Shown: positions 28,153 through 37,260 of the stretch, in pieces
Layout: each line of letters opens with the position of its first letter
Position numbering within the stretch: position 1 is the first letter of the stretch
Source of the DNA: Rhodospirillaceae bacterium
Lineage (GTDB): Bacteria > Pseudomonadota > Alphaproteobacteria > Dongiales > Dongiaceae
Reading direction: 5' to 3'
Length of the DNA stretch: 64,000 bases
Assembly (NCBI GenBank): GCA_008012315.1
Contig: SSEL01000018.1
Span: forward strand, 52,023 to 116,022
Notes under the pieces: model-generated
What the model was told of the DNA's origin: nothing
Databases searched by the model: none
Seen by the model: the letters and a program-made list of their open reading frames with translations, nothing else
Position numbers and translations under genes: made by a program

Positions 28153-30912
28153 ATGTGGCTGGGTCAAGACCTGATCAGCACTAAATACCGTCTGCCCCCA
28201 AGCCCCGCCAATCTGGTGGAAAGGCGGCGGCTGCAATCGCTCCTGAATAAAGTAGCCGGCCGCAAATTAACGACCATTTCCGCCCCGGCCGGCTTTGGCA
28301 AAACCACCCTGCTGCTGCAATGGGCGCAACGGCTGACGCAGGAGGGCAGCCGCATCGCCTGGCTGTCGCTGGACGCCGATGACGACGAGGTGCGCCGGTT
28401 CCTCTGCTACCTGATCGCCGCCTTGCAGACCGTCGATGCCGATATCGGCAAATCGGCACTGGCGCTGCTGCGCTCCAGCCCGGTCCTGCCGACCGATTCG
28501 GTCCTGGCCGGGCTGATCAACGATCTGGAGCAGCTAGATGCTCCCCTGGTGGTGATGCTCGATGATACCCATTGGCTGCAATCATCCGCTGTCCTCCAGG
28601 CGCTGGAGAGCCTGCTGAGCTACGCGCCCGGGCATATCCATTTCGTGCTGGCCGGCCGCGGCATCGTCCCGCTGGCTGCGGCGCGCCTCAAGGTGCATGG
28701 CCAGATGATCGACTTGCACGAGGCCGATCTGCGCTTCGATCTCGCGGAGACCGATGATTTTCTGAACCGCCGGCACGAGCTTGCCCTCAGCCCCGATGAT
28801 CTCGTCATCCTGCAGCATCGGACCGAAGGCTGGATCGCCGGCTTGCAGCTTGCCTCCCTGTCGCTCGACCGCCGGGTCGAACGCTCCGCCTTCATCAAGA
28901 GCTTTTCCGGCACGGACCGCGATATCGCCGATTTTCTCGCCAATGACGTTTTCATTCGCCAGCCGCGGGCGCTGCAGGATTTCATGATCCGGACCGCCTT
29001 CCTCGACCGGCTCAATGCGGATCTCTGCGCCGCCGTGGCCGGGCTCTCCGCCAGCGCCAGCGCCAGCCTGCTGGAAGATGTCGAACGGAGCGGCCTTTTC
29101 CTGATCCCGCTCGACGATGACGCCAGATGGTTCCGCTATCATCACCTCTTTGCGGAATTCCTGCGGCATCAGATGGAACGCCGCGACACCATCCAGATCC
29201 CGCAGCTGCATCGCCGGGCGGCAGACTGGTACGAAGCCAATGGCGATCTGATGGCCTGCATCAACCATCTGCTGGCGGCCGGCGCCAGCAACCAGGCCGC
29301 CGACAAGGTCGAAGGCTGCGCCATGGCCCTGATCGGGCAAAGCCATGTCATGCAGCTCAGCGACTGGCTGCGCAAGATTCCCTATGACGTGGCGGTCAAC
29401 CGGCCGCGCCTGCTGCTGGTGCATGTCTGGCTGTGGTTCCATATGAACAAGCCGGTCGAAGCGGCGCGCATGCTACGCGCCGCGCGCCGCGCCATCACCG
29501 CATTGCGCGACACCGTCAGCGCCGCGCAATATGCGCTCTGGCAGGCCGAAATGCGCACCTTGATGGCCGGCGTCACGAGCGCCGCCGACCGCTCGACCCG
29601 CGCCCGCCGCATTGCCGAGACATGGGCGCCGCAATTGCCGGACGACCAGCCCTTCCTGCACGGCACCCTGATGAATATCCGCAGCTACTGCGACTACTCC
29701 CTCGGCAATCTGGATGCGGCAAAAGCAGCCAGCGCCATGGCCCGTCGCAGCCATGTGCGGGCCGAATCGATTTTCGGCATCGTCTATGCGGACCTCCTCA
29801 CCGGCCTGGCGGAGAAAGCCGGCGGCAATCTCCGCCAGGCCGCGCAGCTCTTCGCGCGCGCCCAGGACATCGCCGAGGAAGCCTTGGGCGAAGGCTCCTA
29901 TGCCGCCGCGCTGGTGGGAATCTTTCAAGCCGAGCTGCTGTATGAATGGAACGACCTGGATGAAGCGGAACGGCTGCTGAACCGCCATCGCGACATCGTC
30001 GAGGACAGCGCCCTGGTCGTCCATGAGGTGGTCGGCAAGCTGGTCCATGCACGACTGGAGGCGGCGGCCGGCCGCGTCGACGGCGCCCTGGCCCAGCTCG
30101 ACCGGGTCGAACGCCGGCAGGCGGTGGCCATACGGCGGACCCGCCTCTCTTTCGCCATCCTGCATGAACGCGTCAAGCTGCTCCTGCAACGCGGCGATAC
30201 CGTCGGTGCGCGTCTGGCGCTGCAGGCACTCGGCCTGGATCCGGATGTCTCAAGCGAAACCGGCAAAGGCTTCTGCATTCCGACATCGGACTTCGACAAT
30301 CTCGCCAGCGCCAGATTGCTGCTGGCGGAAAAGCAATATGACCGGGCGACATCGCTGCTGCACGATCTCAACACACGCCTTGCCGCGCAGGGCCGCGGCC
30401 GGCGGCTGATGCAGAGCCGGTTGCTGCTCGCCTTCTGCCGGCAGCAGGCCGGCGATCCACCAGGCGCCATCGAGGCGATCGCTCCCAGCCTGCCGGTCAT
30501 GGCACAGCAGGATGTCATTCGCAGCGTGCTGGATGAGGGCCCGGCCGCCGCGTCCCTGGTCGCCTTGCTGAACCAGGACACAGCAAGGCAGCGCATTGCA
30601 TCGGTCACGGGCAGCGATCATGCGATTGTCGGGCAATATCTGGCGAAACTGGCCGCCAGTCTCACGCCCTCACCGGTCCCTGCAACGACGGTCGCCTCTC
30701 GCCGCTTGGGCTTGAGCGAGCGTGAACTCGACGTTCTGCGGCTGCTCAGCGACGGGCTCAGCAATCGCGATCTGTCACGCGGCCTCTCGATTTCGCCCGA
30801 TACGGTGAAATGGCATCTGAAGAATATCTTCGGCAAGCTCGGCGTCGAGAACCGGGCGCAGGCGATCCTGGCGGCGCAGCGCCTGCGACTGGTCGAGACC
30901 CGGCATCAATAA
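28153..30912 (+). CDS. MalT-type LuxR family transcriptional regulator (large ATP-binding)
   Basis: 919 residues, typical of the LAL/MalT class. The NTPase domain has Walker A APAGFGKTT (residues 45-52) and a Walker-B-like LVVMLDDTHWL (about 134-144). A winged-helix segment and a long TPR-like helical sensor (about 330-780) follow. The C-terminal LuxR helix-turn-helix is LSERELDVLRLLSDGLSNRD, then SPDTVKWHLKNIFGKLGV. Such proteins activate nearby catabolic operons on binding inducer and ATP. It lies between the leftward amine cluster and the rightward deacetylase-ABC cluster, so it plausibly controls one or both. The inducer is unknown. Confidence 0.92.
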   Translation: MWLGQDLISTKYRLPPSPANLVERRRLQSLLNKVAGRKLTTISAPAGFGKTTLLLQWAQRLTQEGSRIAWLSLDADDDEVRRFLCYLIAALQTVDADIGKSALALLRSSPVLPTDSVLAGLINDLEQLDAPLVVMLDDTHWLQSSAVLQALESLLSYAPGHIHFVLAGRGIVPLAAARLKVHGQMIDLHEADLRFDLAETDDFLNRRHELALSPDDLVILQHRTEGWIAGLQLASLSLDRRVERSAFIKSFSGTDRDIADFLANDVFIRQPRALQDFMIRTAFLDRLNADLCAAVAGLSASASASLLEDVERSGLFLIPLDDDARWFRYHHLFAEFLRHQMERRDTIQIPQLHRRAADWYEANGDLMACINHLLAAGASNQAADKVEGCAMALIGQSHVMQLSDWLRKIPYDVAVNRPRLLLVHVWLWFHMNKPVEAARMLRAARRAITALRDTVSAAQYALWQAEMRTLMAGVTSAADRSTRARRIAETWAPQLPDDQPFLHGTLMNIRSYCDYSLGNLDAAKAASAMARRSHVRAESIFGIVYADLLTGLAEKAGGNLRQAAQLFARAQDIAEEALGEGSYAAALVGIFQAELLYEWNDLDEAERLLNRHRDIVEDSALVVHEVVGKLVHARLEAAAGRVDGALAQLDRVERRQAVAIRRTRLSFAILHERVKLLLQRGDTVGARLALQALGLDPDVSSETGKGFCIPTSDFDNLASARLLLAEKQYDRATSLLHDLNTRLAAQGRGRRLMQSRLLLAFCRQQAGDPPGAIEAIAPSLPVMAQQDVIRSVLDEGPAAASLVALLNQDTARQRIASVTGSDHAIVGQYLAKLAASLTPSPVPATTVASRRLGLSERELDVLRLLSDGLSNRDLSRGLSISPDTVKWHLKNIFGKLGVENRAQAILAAQRLRLVETRHQ

Positions 30913-31024
30913 CCCTACCCGAAGGGGTGGCGGATTTTTTCGCATATCCTACCTCTCCGGGGCGTGACAGCTTCGTGACCGCCACGCACCATCGCGGCAT
31001 CATCACGACTGTCAGGGGAGCGCC

Positions 31025-32125
31025 ATGGCGACCGGCTGGGTATTTCACGAGCTTTATCTGTGGCATGACACAGGCAGCTATGCCTCGATCTTTCAACCCG
31101 GATTGACCATCGAACCCGGCGAGCATGCGGAAAATCCGGCGACCAAACGCCGGTTCCGCAACCTGCTCGAGGTGTCCGGCCTGCTTGACCAGTTGACCGC
31201 CATCAAGCCGGTCATCGCGACTGAAGCCGACCTCAACCGCTTTCATACCCGCGACTATATCGAAAAGATCAAGGCACTCAGCACCGCCAATGGCGGCGAT
31301 GCCGGCCAGCTCACGCCTTTCGGCCGCGGCAGCTATGAAATCGCCTGCCGCTCGGTCGGCGGCACCGTGGCGGCGATCGACGCGGTGATGGCAGGCCAGG
31401 TGAAGAATGCCTATGCCCTGGTGCGCCCGCCCGGACATCACGCCGAACGCGATCGCGGCCTCGGCTTCTGCCTCTTCGGCAATGTCGCCGTCGCCATCAT
31501 GCAGGCACGCGAGAAGCACAAGCTTGCCCGGGTCGCCACGGTCGACTGGGACGTGCATCACGGCAATGGGACACAGCAGGCCTTTTACGAGGACCCGAAT
31601 GTCCTCACCATCTCGATTCACCAGGACCGCTTGTTCCCGACGCGGAGCGGCGGCATCGACGAGATCGGCAGTGGGCCGGGCGAAGGGCGCAACATCAATA
31701 TCCCGATGCCGGCCGGCTCCGGCGTCGGCGCCTATCTGGCGGCGTTCGAACGGGTGATCGTCCCGGCCCTGCGCAAGTTCAAGCCGGATCTGATCGTCGT
31801 TCCCTCCGGCTTCGATGCCGGCGGTACCGACCCGCTGGGCCGCATGATGGTGCATAGCGGCGGCTATCGTCAGATGACCCGCCTGCTGATGGAAGTCGCC
31901 GCCGATATTTGCGGCGGCCGCCTGGTCCTGTCGCATGAAGGCGGCTACTCGGCAACCAATGTGCCCTATTGCGGCCTGGCGGTGATGGAGCAGTTGAGCG
32001 GCATCGGCACCGATATCCAGGACCCCTGGCTGCCGATCATGGAAGAATGGGGCGGCCAGGATCTGCAGCCGCATCAGGAAGCGGCGATCGATCGCGCCGC
32101 TTTGGCGCTGAACCGGTTGAAATAA
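31025..32125 (+). CDS. Class II histone deacetylase family protein (acetylpolyamine amidohydrolase-like)
   Basis: 366 residues with the zinc-dependent arginase/deacetylase fold. The catalytic His pair is at 138-139 (LVRPPGHHAERDRGLGFC). The zinc ligands are in ATVDWDVHHGNGTQ (Asp176, His178), and the second Asp ligand is in PSGFDAGGTDPLGRM. A C-terminal LSHEGGYS carries the glycine-rich region and is followed by the catalytic-pocket Tyr. Bacterial members remove acetyl groups from acetylpolyamines or other N-acetyl amines. Its position directly ahead of an ABC importer and next to PuuA/aminotransferase genes favours a polyamine substrate. A good GGGGAGC ribosome site precedes the ATG. Confidence 0.9.
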   Translation: MATGWVFHELYLWHDTGSYASIFQPGLTIEPGEHAENPATKRRFRNLLEVSGLLDQLTAIKPVIATEADLNRFHTRDYIEKIKALSTANGGDAGQLTPFGRGSYEIACRSVGGTVAAIDAVMAGQVKNAYALVRPPGHHAERDRGLGFCLFGNVAVAIMQAREKHKLARVATVDWDVHHGNGTQQAFYEDPNVLTISIHQDRLFPTRSGGIDEIGSGPGEGRNINIPMPAGSGVGAYLAAFERVIVPALRKFKPDLIVVPSGFDAGGTDPLGRMMVHSGGYRQMTRLLMEVAADICGGRLVLSHEGGYSATNVPYCGLAVMEQLSGIGTDIQDPWLPIMEEWGGQDLQPHQEAAIDRAALALNRLK

Positions 32126-32183
32126 CGCGCTTGCCGCGCGGCTTCGCTTCTTGAACGATAAATAATGCCCGTGGGAGGGAAAG

Positions 32184-33527
32184 ATGGAAAAGACCGACGA
32201 CCAAAAGACGCTCTCCGAGCTTGAAAATCCGGCGCGGCGCGGCTTCTTCCGCAAATCCGCCGGCCTCGCCGCCGGCTCCGCCGCCATCCTCGCCGCGATG
32301 AATGACGGCGCCAAGGCAGATGGCGAGCCGATCCCGGTCGGCCAGGCGACGCCGCTGACCAGCACCTTCGCCGCCGCCGACGGCAAGGAATTCCAGCGCG
32401 GATTGCAACTCGCCTGCGAAGAGATCAATGCCATGGGCGGCATTCTCGGCCGGCCGCTGGAACCGGTCTTCGAAGACACCAAGGATATGGGCGATGACGT
32501 GATAGCCCAATCGATCCAGCGCCTGATCGACCGGCATAACGTGCATGCCATCATTAACGGCTATAATGTCGGCACCGGCACGGCGGAGCTCGATCCGGCG
32601 GCCGATGCCGGCATCATCCTGATGCATTACAACACCGTCATCGCCCATAACCAGATGGTGAAGTCGGACCCCGAGCGCTATTTCGGCTGCTTCCAGGGCG
32701 ATCCGCCGGAATACTGGTATGGCCCCGGCCTGCTGGCCTATCTGGACACGCTGAAGGCATCGGGTGAGTTCAAGCCGGCCAACAACAAGGTCGCCATCAT
32801 CACCGGCCCCGGTACTTATAGCAGCAACATCGCCAATGCCGTGAAGGATAAGGCCGCCGAGCATGGCTGGCAGGTCAGCCTGTTCGAATCGGTGAACGTG
32901 CCGATTTCGCAATGGGGACCGACCCTGGCGAAGATCCGCCAGGACCCGCCGGCGGTGATCGCCGTCACCCATTTCTATCCCGCCGATCTGGCGCAGTTCA
33001 TGCTGCAATTCGCGCCCGATCCGACGCCGAGCCTGATCTATATGCAATACGGCCCCTCGCTGGCCGCCTTCCGCGAGATCGGCAAGGAGGCGACCAATGG
33101 CGTGCTGTATTCCACCGTGGTCGCCGCCTTGCAGGACGAGATCGGCACCGATTTCGAAAAGCGCTACAAGGCGAAATTCGGCCCCGATGCCTCGCATCTT
33201 TCCGGCTGCCAGCCTTATGACGGCTGCTATATCTGGGCCCTCTCGGCCGCCCTTGCCGGCGGCACGGGAGAACCCGGCAATGATGAGCAGAACCGGAAGG
33301 TGGCGACGCGGATGCGGCAATTGATCTATCGCGGCGTCAACGGCACCAGCCGGTTCATTCCGAATGAGCAATCGGTCTATACCTATCCGACCCAGGTCAA
33401 CGATTCATCGCTCGGCATGCCGCATCAATATCTGCAGATCCAGGACCATACCAAAACACCGGTCCTGATCGCACCGGCGCCCTACAGCACGGCCGCGTTC
33501 AAACTGCCGCCCTGGATCAAATCCTGA
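32184..33527 (+). CDS. Urea/amide-type ABC transporter substrate-binding protein
   Basis: 447 residues. A Tat-type leader (RRGFFRKSAGLAAGSAAILA, about 19-38) precedes a type I periplasmic-binding fold: PIPVGQATPLTSTFAAADGK, then LQLACEEINAMGGILGRPLE, typical of the branched-chain amino acid/UrtA/FmdD group (Peripla_BP_5). A strong GGGAGGG site precedes the ATG. It is the first gene of the five-gene importer running to 36968. The ligand could be urea, a short amide or an amine; adjacency to deacetylase and polyamine genes suggests an amine derivative. Confidence 0.9.
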   Translation: MEKTDDQKTLSELENPARRGFFRKSAGLAAGSAAILAAMNDGAKADGEPIPVGQATPLTSTFAAADGKEFQRGLQLACEEINAMGGILGRPLEPVFEDTKDMGDDVIAQSIQRLIDRHNVHAIINGYNVGTGTAELDPAADAGIILMHYNTVIAHNQMVKSDPERYFGCFQGDPPEYWYGPGLLAYLDTLKASGEFKPANNKVAIITGPGTYSSNIANAVKDKAAEHGWQVSLFESVNVPISQWGPTLAKIRQDPPAVIAVTHFYPADLAQFMLQFAPDPTPSLIYMQYGPSLAAFREIGKEATNGVLYSTVVAALQDEIGTDFEKRYKAKFGPDASHLSGCQPYDGCYIWALSAALAGGTGEPGNDEQNRKVATRMRQLIYRGVNGTSRFIPNEQSVYTYPTQVNDSSLGMPHQYLQIQDHTKTPVLIAPAPYSTAAFKLPPWIKS

Positions 33528-33549
33528 TGGCAGCGGCAGAAAGCAGTCG

Positions 33550-34353
33550 ATGACCGCCGATCAAGCGCCGATTCTATCCTGCCGCAATGTCAGCAAGACA
33601 TTCGGCGCGCTGGCGGCAGTCGCCAATCTCAGCTTCGATGTGCGGCAGGGCGAGGTTCTTGGCATCGGCGGGCCGAACGGCGCCGGCAAGACGACCTTGT
33701 TCGAAGTCATCTCCGGACTCAGCCCCGCCAGCAACGGCGAGGTGGTCCTGGATGGCGAGGACATCACGCGCCTCACGCCGCATGCGATCTGCCATCGCGG
33801 CATTGCCCGCCTGTTCCAGTTGAACGCCAGTTTCGACGGCTTGACCATGCTGGAAAACGTGATGGTAGGCGCCTATTTCGGCAAGGCGAGCCGCCTGCTG
33901 CCCGGCCTGCGTCTCGATGCGGGGAGCCGGCGCCGCACCCGCGATCTGCTGGCCCTGGTCGGCCTGGCCGATCGCGCCGATCTGCCGATGCGGCTTGCCT
34001 CCGTGCTGGAACGGAAGTTGATCATGCTGGCCGGCGCGCTGGCGACCGAGCCGAAAGTCCTGCTGATGGATGAACCGGTCGGCGGCCTGACGCCGTCGGA
34101 AATCGACCAGGTCGCCGAGGTGGTGCGCAAGCTGCCCTCGCTTGGCGTGACCGTCTTGCTGATCGAACATGTGATGCGCTTTCTGACCCAGCTCTCCGAT
34201 CGGGTCCTCATCATGCATCACGGCGAACGCCTGTTCGAAGGCGCGCCGGACCGGCTTGCCCATGACCCTGACGTCGTCTCCGTCTATCTCGGTGTCGATG
34301 CCGCAACGGCCTTGAAACAGGCTGCCGCAGCGGCGGGAGGCCGGCATGAGTGA
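33550..34353 (+). CDS. ABC transporter ATP-binding protein, LivG/UrtD type
   Basis: 267 residues. Walker A GGPNGAGKTT (about 40-49), Walker B VLLMDEPVGGL (about 175-185) and the switch His in LLIEHVMRF are intact. The signature loop is not the canonical LSGGQ: the segment before Walker B reads RLASVLERKLIMLAGALA, as in a known divergent LivG-like subgroup. The final part contains the LivG-typical C-terminal extension. It hydrolyses ATP to drive the importer. The stop overlaps the next ATPase start by eight bases. Confidence 0.9.
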   Translation: MTADQAPILSCRNVSKTFGALAAVANLSFDVRQGEVLGIGGPNGAGKTTLFEVISGLSPASNGEVVLDGEDITRLTPHAICHRGIARLFQLNASFDGLTMLENVMVGAYFGKASRLLPGLRLDAGSRRRTRDLLALVGLADRADLPMRLASVLERKLIMLAGALATEPKVLLMDEPVGGLTPSEIDQVAEVVRKLPSLGVTVLLIEHVMRFLTQLSDRVLIMHHGERLFEGAPDRLAHDPDVVSVYLGVDAATALKQAAAAAGGRHE

Positions 34354-35065
34354 CCAGGCGCTGCTTGCCTGCCGCAACCTCTCCGGCGGATATGCCGGCC
34401 GCCGCGTTTTGCATAGCCTCGACCTGACGGTCCGCGAGGGCCAATGCGTGGTGGTGATCGGGCCGAACGGCCATGGCAAGACCACCTTGCTGCGGGCGAT
34501 ATCGGGCCTCCTGCCGGATATTGGCGGCGAGATCTCATTGGCGGGCGCAAATCTGCGCGCCAAATCCGCCGATGCCATCGTTGCCGCCGGCATCGTTCAC
34601 ATCCCGCAGGGCGATCTCCTGTTTCCGGACATGACGGTCATCGAGAACCTGTTGATGGGTGCTTATCTGACGCGCGACCGGCAGGAGATCAACCGGCGCC
34701 TTGATGACGTCTTCGTCCTCCTGCCCAAGCTGCAGGAACGGCAGAAGCAGTTGGCCAGCACCTTGTCCGGCGGCGAACGCCGCATGGTCGGGATCGGCCG
34801 CGGCCTGATGAGCGGCGGGCGAATCCTGCTGATCGACGAGCCTTCCCTCGGTCTTGCGCCTATCGTGATCGAGCAGATCTACAAGCTTCTCGACCAGTTG
34901 CGCCGCAGTGGACGCAGCATCCTGCTGGTGGAGGAAACCGCCAGCCGCGCCCTCCCCTTGGCGGATGAGATCTATCTTCTCGATGGCGGCCGGTTTGCCT
35001 GGCATGGCAATCCGGCGGAACTGGCGAGCCGCAGCGAATTGATCAACACCTATCTCGGAGCCTGA
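34346..35065 (+). CDS. ABC transporter ATP-binding protein, LivF/UrtE type
   Basis: 239 residues. Walker A IGPNGHGKTT, signature TLSGGERRMVGIGRGL, Walker B RILLIDEPSLGLAP and the late VEE segment typical of LivF/UrtE (the His switch is replaced in ILLVEETASRAL) are visible. It pairs with the preceding ATPase as the nucleotide-binding heterodimer. It starts inside the end of the previous gene (translational coupling), and its stop is three bases from the permease start. Confidence 0.9.
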   Translation: MSDQALLACRNLSGGYAGRRVLHSLDLTVREGQCVVVIGPNGHGKTTLLRAISGLLPDIGGEISLAGANLRAKSADAIVAAGIVHIPQGDLLFPDMTVIENLLMGAYLTRDRQEINRRLDDVFVLLPKLQERQKQLASTLSGGERRMVGIGRGLMSGGRILLIDEPSLGLAPIVIEQIYKLLDQLRRSGRSILLVEETASRALPLADEIYLLDGGRFAWHGNPAELASRSELINTYLGA

Positions 35066-35068
35066 GCG

Positions 35069-35947
35069 ATGGAGGTTATTGTCCAGATCATCGCCACCGG
35101 CCTGACCCTTGGCGCTATGTATGCTTTGGCGGCGATCGGCCTTTCCCTGGTCTGGGGAACGCTCGGCATGCTCAACATGGCGCATGGCGCGATGATGACG
35201 ATCGGCGCCTATCTGTGCTTTTACGCCATCGGCATGCTCGGCCTGCCGATTTTCCTCGGCCTGCCCGTCGCCTTGATCGGCGGTGCGCTGCTGGGCATCG
35301 TCATCTACGAGCTTTGCGCGCGGTTTCTCATCCGCCGGCCGCAATTCGAAAACACCATCATGATCGCGACCTTCGGCATCGGCATTGCGCTGGAAAATGT
35401 GATCCTCAAGCTGTTCGGCGCCTATCCGACGCCGCAACCTCTCGCCGTCACCGGCGATTTCGTCATTGCCGGCGTACATATCCCTTATCAGAACCTGCTG
35501 ATCTTCTGCCTGGCGCTGGTCTTGATGACGCTGGTCGCCGGCCTGCTGGATCACACGCGCATGGGCCGGGCGATCCGTGCCACGGCGCAGAACCGCGATG
35601 CCGCGCAGCTGATGGGGGTGCCGGTCAGTCGGGTTTATCGCCAGGTGCTGGGTATCGCCGGCGCTTTGGCTGCTGCTGCCGGCGTGCTGATCAGCTCGCA
35701 AGCCACTTTGTCGCCCAGCATGGGCGGCGATCCGATGCTGAAGGCTTTCATCATCTGCGTCGTGGCCGGCCTCGGCAATGTCCGGGGCGCTGCCGCCGCC
35801 GCCCTCGTTCTCGGTGTTGTGGAAGCGGCGGCGCAATATCTGTTCGGCGTGCGATTCGGCTTCGCCACATTGCTGGTCATCGTCATCGCCGCCCTGATCT
35901 GGCGCCCCTATGGCGTCTTCGGCCGGCGCCAGATTGTGAGGTTGTGA
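35069..35947 (+). CDS. ABC transporter permease, LivH/UrtB type
   Basis: 292 residues with about eight hydrophobic segments. The family start is present (TGLTLGAMYALAAIGLSLVWG, shown in part), followed by LGMLNMAHGAMMTIGAY, diagnostic of the LivH group. The central motif DHTRMGRAIRATAQNRDAAQL is the cytoplasmic loop that contacts the ATPase. It forms the membrane channel with the LivM-type protein that follows one base later. Confidence 0.92.
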   Translation: MEVIVQIIATGLTLGAMYALAAIGLSLVWGTLGMLNMAHGAMMTIGAYLCFYAIGMLGLPIFLGLPVALIGGALLGIVIYELCARFLIRRPQFENTIMIATFGIGIALENVILKLFGAYPTPQPLAVTGDFVIAGVHIPYQNLLIFCLALVLMTLVAGLLDHTRMGRAIRATAQNRDAAQLMGVPVSRVYRQVLGIAGALAAAAGVLISSQATLSPSMGGDPMLKAFIICVVAGLGNVRGAAAAALVLGVVEAAAQYLFGVRFGFATLLVIVIAALIWRPYGVFGRRQIVRL

Positions 35948-35948
35948 C

Positions 35949-36968
35949 ATGATGCGCGCGCTGCTCGGCCGCAAGGAAACCTGGCTGGCTGTTTTGCTGG
36001 TCGCGGTTTTCGCCGCTTTACCGTGGGTTTCCGGCAATCGCTATTTGATCGGCCAGATGATCGTCTTCTGCCTCTGGGCGACCGTCGCGATGCAATGGAA
36101 CCTGGTGCTGGGTTATGCCGGTATCTTCTCGCTGGCCCAGCTGGCACTCTATGCCTGCGGCGCTTATGCGACCGCCATGCTGGGCTTCTTCCTCGGCTGG
36201 TCGCTCTGGGCCGCCATGCCGGTCGCGGCCATCGTCACCACGCTTCTCGGCCTTGTCATCGGCGCGGCCTGCTTGCGCTTGCGCGGCGCCTATGTTGCCC
36301 TGCTGACATTGGCCATCGCTCAGGTGATCTATGTCTTGATCATCACCGAGGCCGATTGCTTCACCTATATCGATGGTGTCTGCCAGCAGCTTTTCGGCGG
36401 CACGCGCGGCCTCACCCGTTTCGGCGATCTCGGTTTCCGCCATCTCTTCGGCTACAAGTTCATCTATGCCGATTTCTACCTGGCGCTGGCTTTGCTGATC
36501 GTCTCCTCGATCATCATGCTGGTCATCATCCGTGGGCCGATGGGCCTCGCCTTCCGCGCCTTGCGGGACAATCCCGGCTATGCCGTGTCGCGCGGCATCA
36601 ATCGCTTCAAATACCAGTTGCTGGTCTTTGCCGTTTCCGCCTTCTTCACCGGTCTCGCCGGCGCGGTCCAGGCAGCGCATTTCAAATCGGCGGGCCCCAG
36701 CCTGTTTTCGCCGGCCCTGCTGCTCTTCCTGTTGGCCGCCATCGTCGTCGGCGGGGTCGGCCGCTTCTGGGGACCGATCCTCGGCACTGCCCTGCTGATG
36801 CTGGCCGATGAGGGCCTGAAGGAAGTGTCCGATTACCGCAATATCGGCCTTGGGCTGCTGATCGCGGCTTTCGTCATCCTGATGCCCCAGGGCCTGGCGG
36901 GCTGGAGCGGCAACCTGCTGGAGGGTGCCCGGCACAGGAAGTCGTCACGAGCCGCCAGCGAAAGCTGA
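35949..36968 (+). CDS. ABC transporter permease, LivM/UrtC type
   Basis: 339 residues, eight to nine hydrophobic segments. It shows the LivM features LVLGYAGIFSLAQLALYACG and the ATPase-contact loop GPMGLAFRALRDNPGYAVS. It is the last gene of the importer operon (32184-36968). No intrinsic terminator is obvious in the 290 bases downstream. Confidence 0.92.
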   Translation: MMRALLGRKETWLAVLLVAVFAALPWVSGNRYLIGQMIVFCLWATVAMQWNLVLGYAGIFSLAQLALYACGAYATAMLGFFLGWSLWAAMPVAAIVTTLLGLVIGAACLRLRGAYVALLTLAIAQVIYVLIITEADCFTYIDGVCQQLFGGTRGLTRFGDLGFRHLFGYKFIYADFYLALALLIVSSIIMLVIIRGPMGLAFRALRDNPGYAVSRGINRFKYQLLVFAVSAFFTGLAGAVQAAHFKSAGPSLFSPALLLFLLAAIVVGGVGRFWGPILGTALLMLADEGLKEVSDYRNIGLGLLIAAFVILMPQGLAGWSGNLLEGARHRKSSRAASES

Positions 36969-37260
36969 ACCGGCTCTAGTCACTAAGATAGAGCGCGGCT
37001 GTGCCGCTGGATGCCGGGCTGGACCGCCCGCAACAGATAGAGGTCAAAGCAGGCGACGGCAGCGCCGCGCGCGATCGGCAACCACCCAGCCTGCACCACC
37101 TTGCTCCGGCCATTAATCGCCATCTCATTCTGCGCATGCCGATGGCGGAGGGACCGAGGCCGACCAGTATTGTCGCGAATTGTCGATAAAATTTACCGCT
37201 GCTTTAGGATTTGATTGCCAAGCTGCCCAAGCAAGTTACCGAACGCGAGGCAGCCTTGAA

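Noticed and set aside
30758..32554. Minus-strand open frame of about 600 codons opposite the deacetylase gene
   Set aside because: Antisense shadow; the opposite strand has zinc-site motifs of a deacetylase.
33982..34040. Degenerate ABC signature in the LivG-type ATPase as a sign of inactivation
   Set aside because: Walker A, Walker B and the switch His are intact and similar non-LSGGQ signatures occur in a known LivG-like subgroup.
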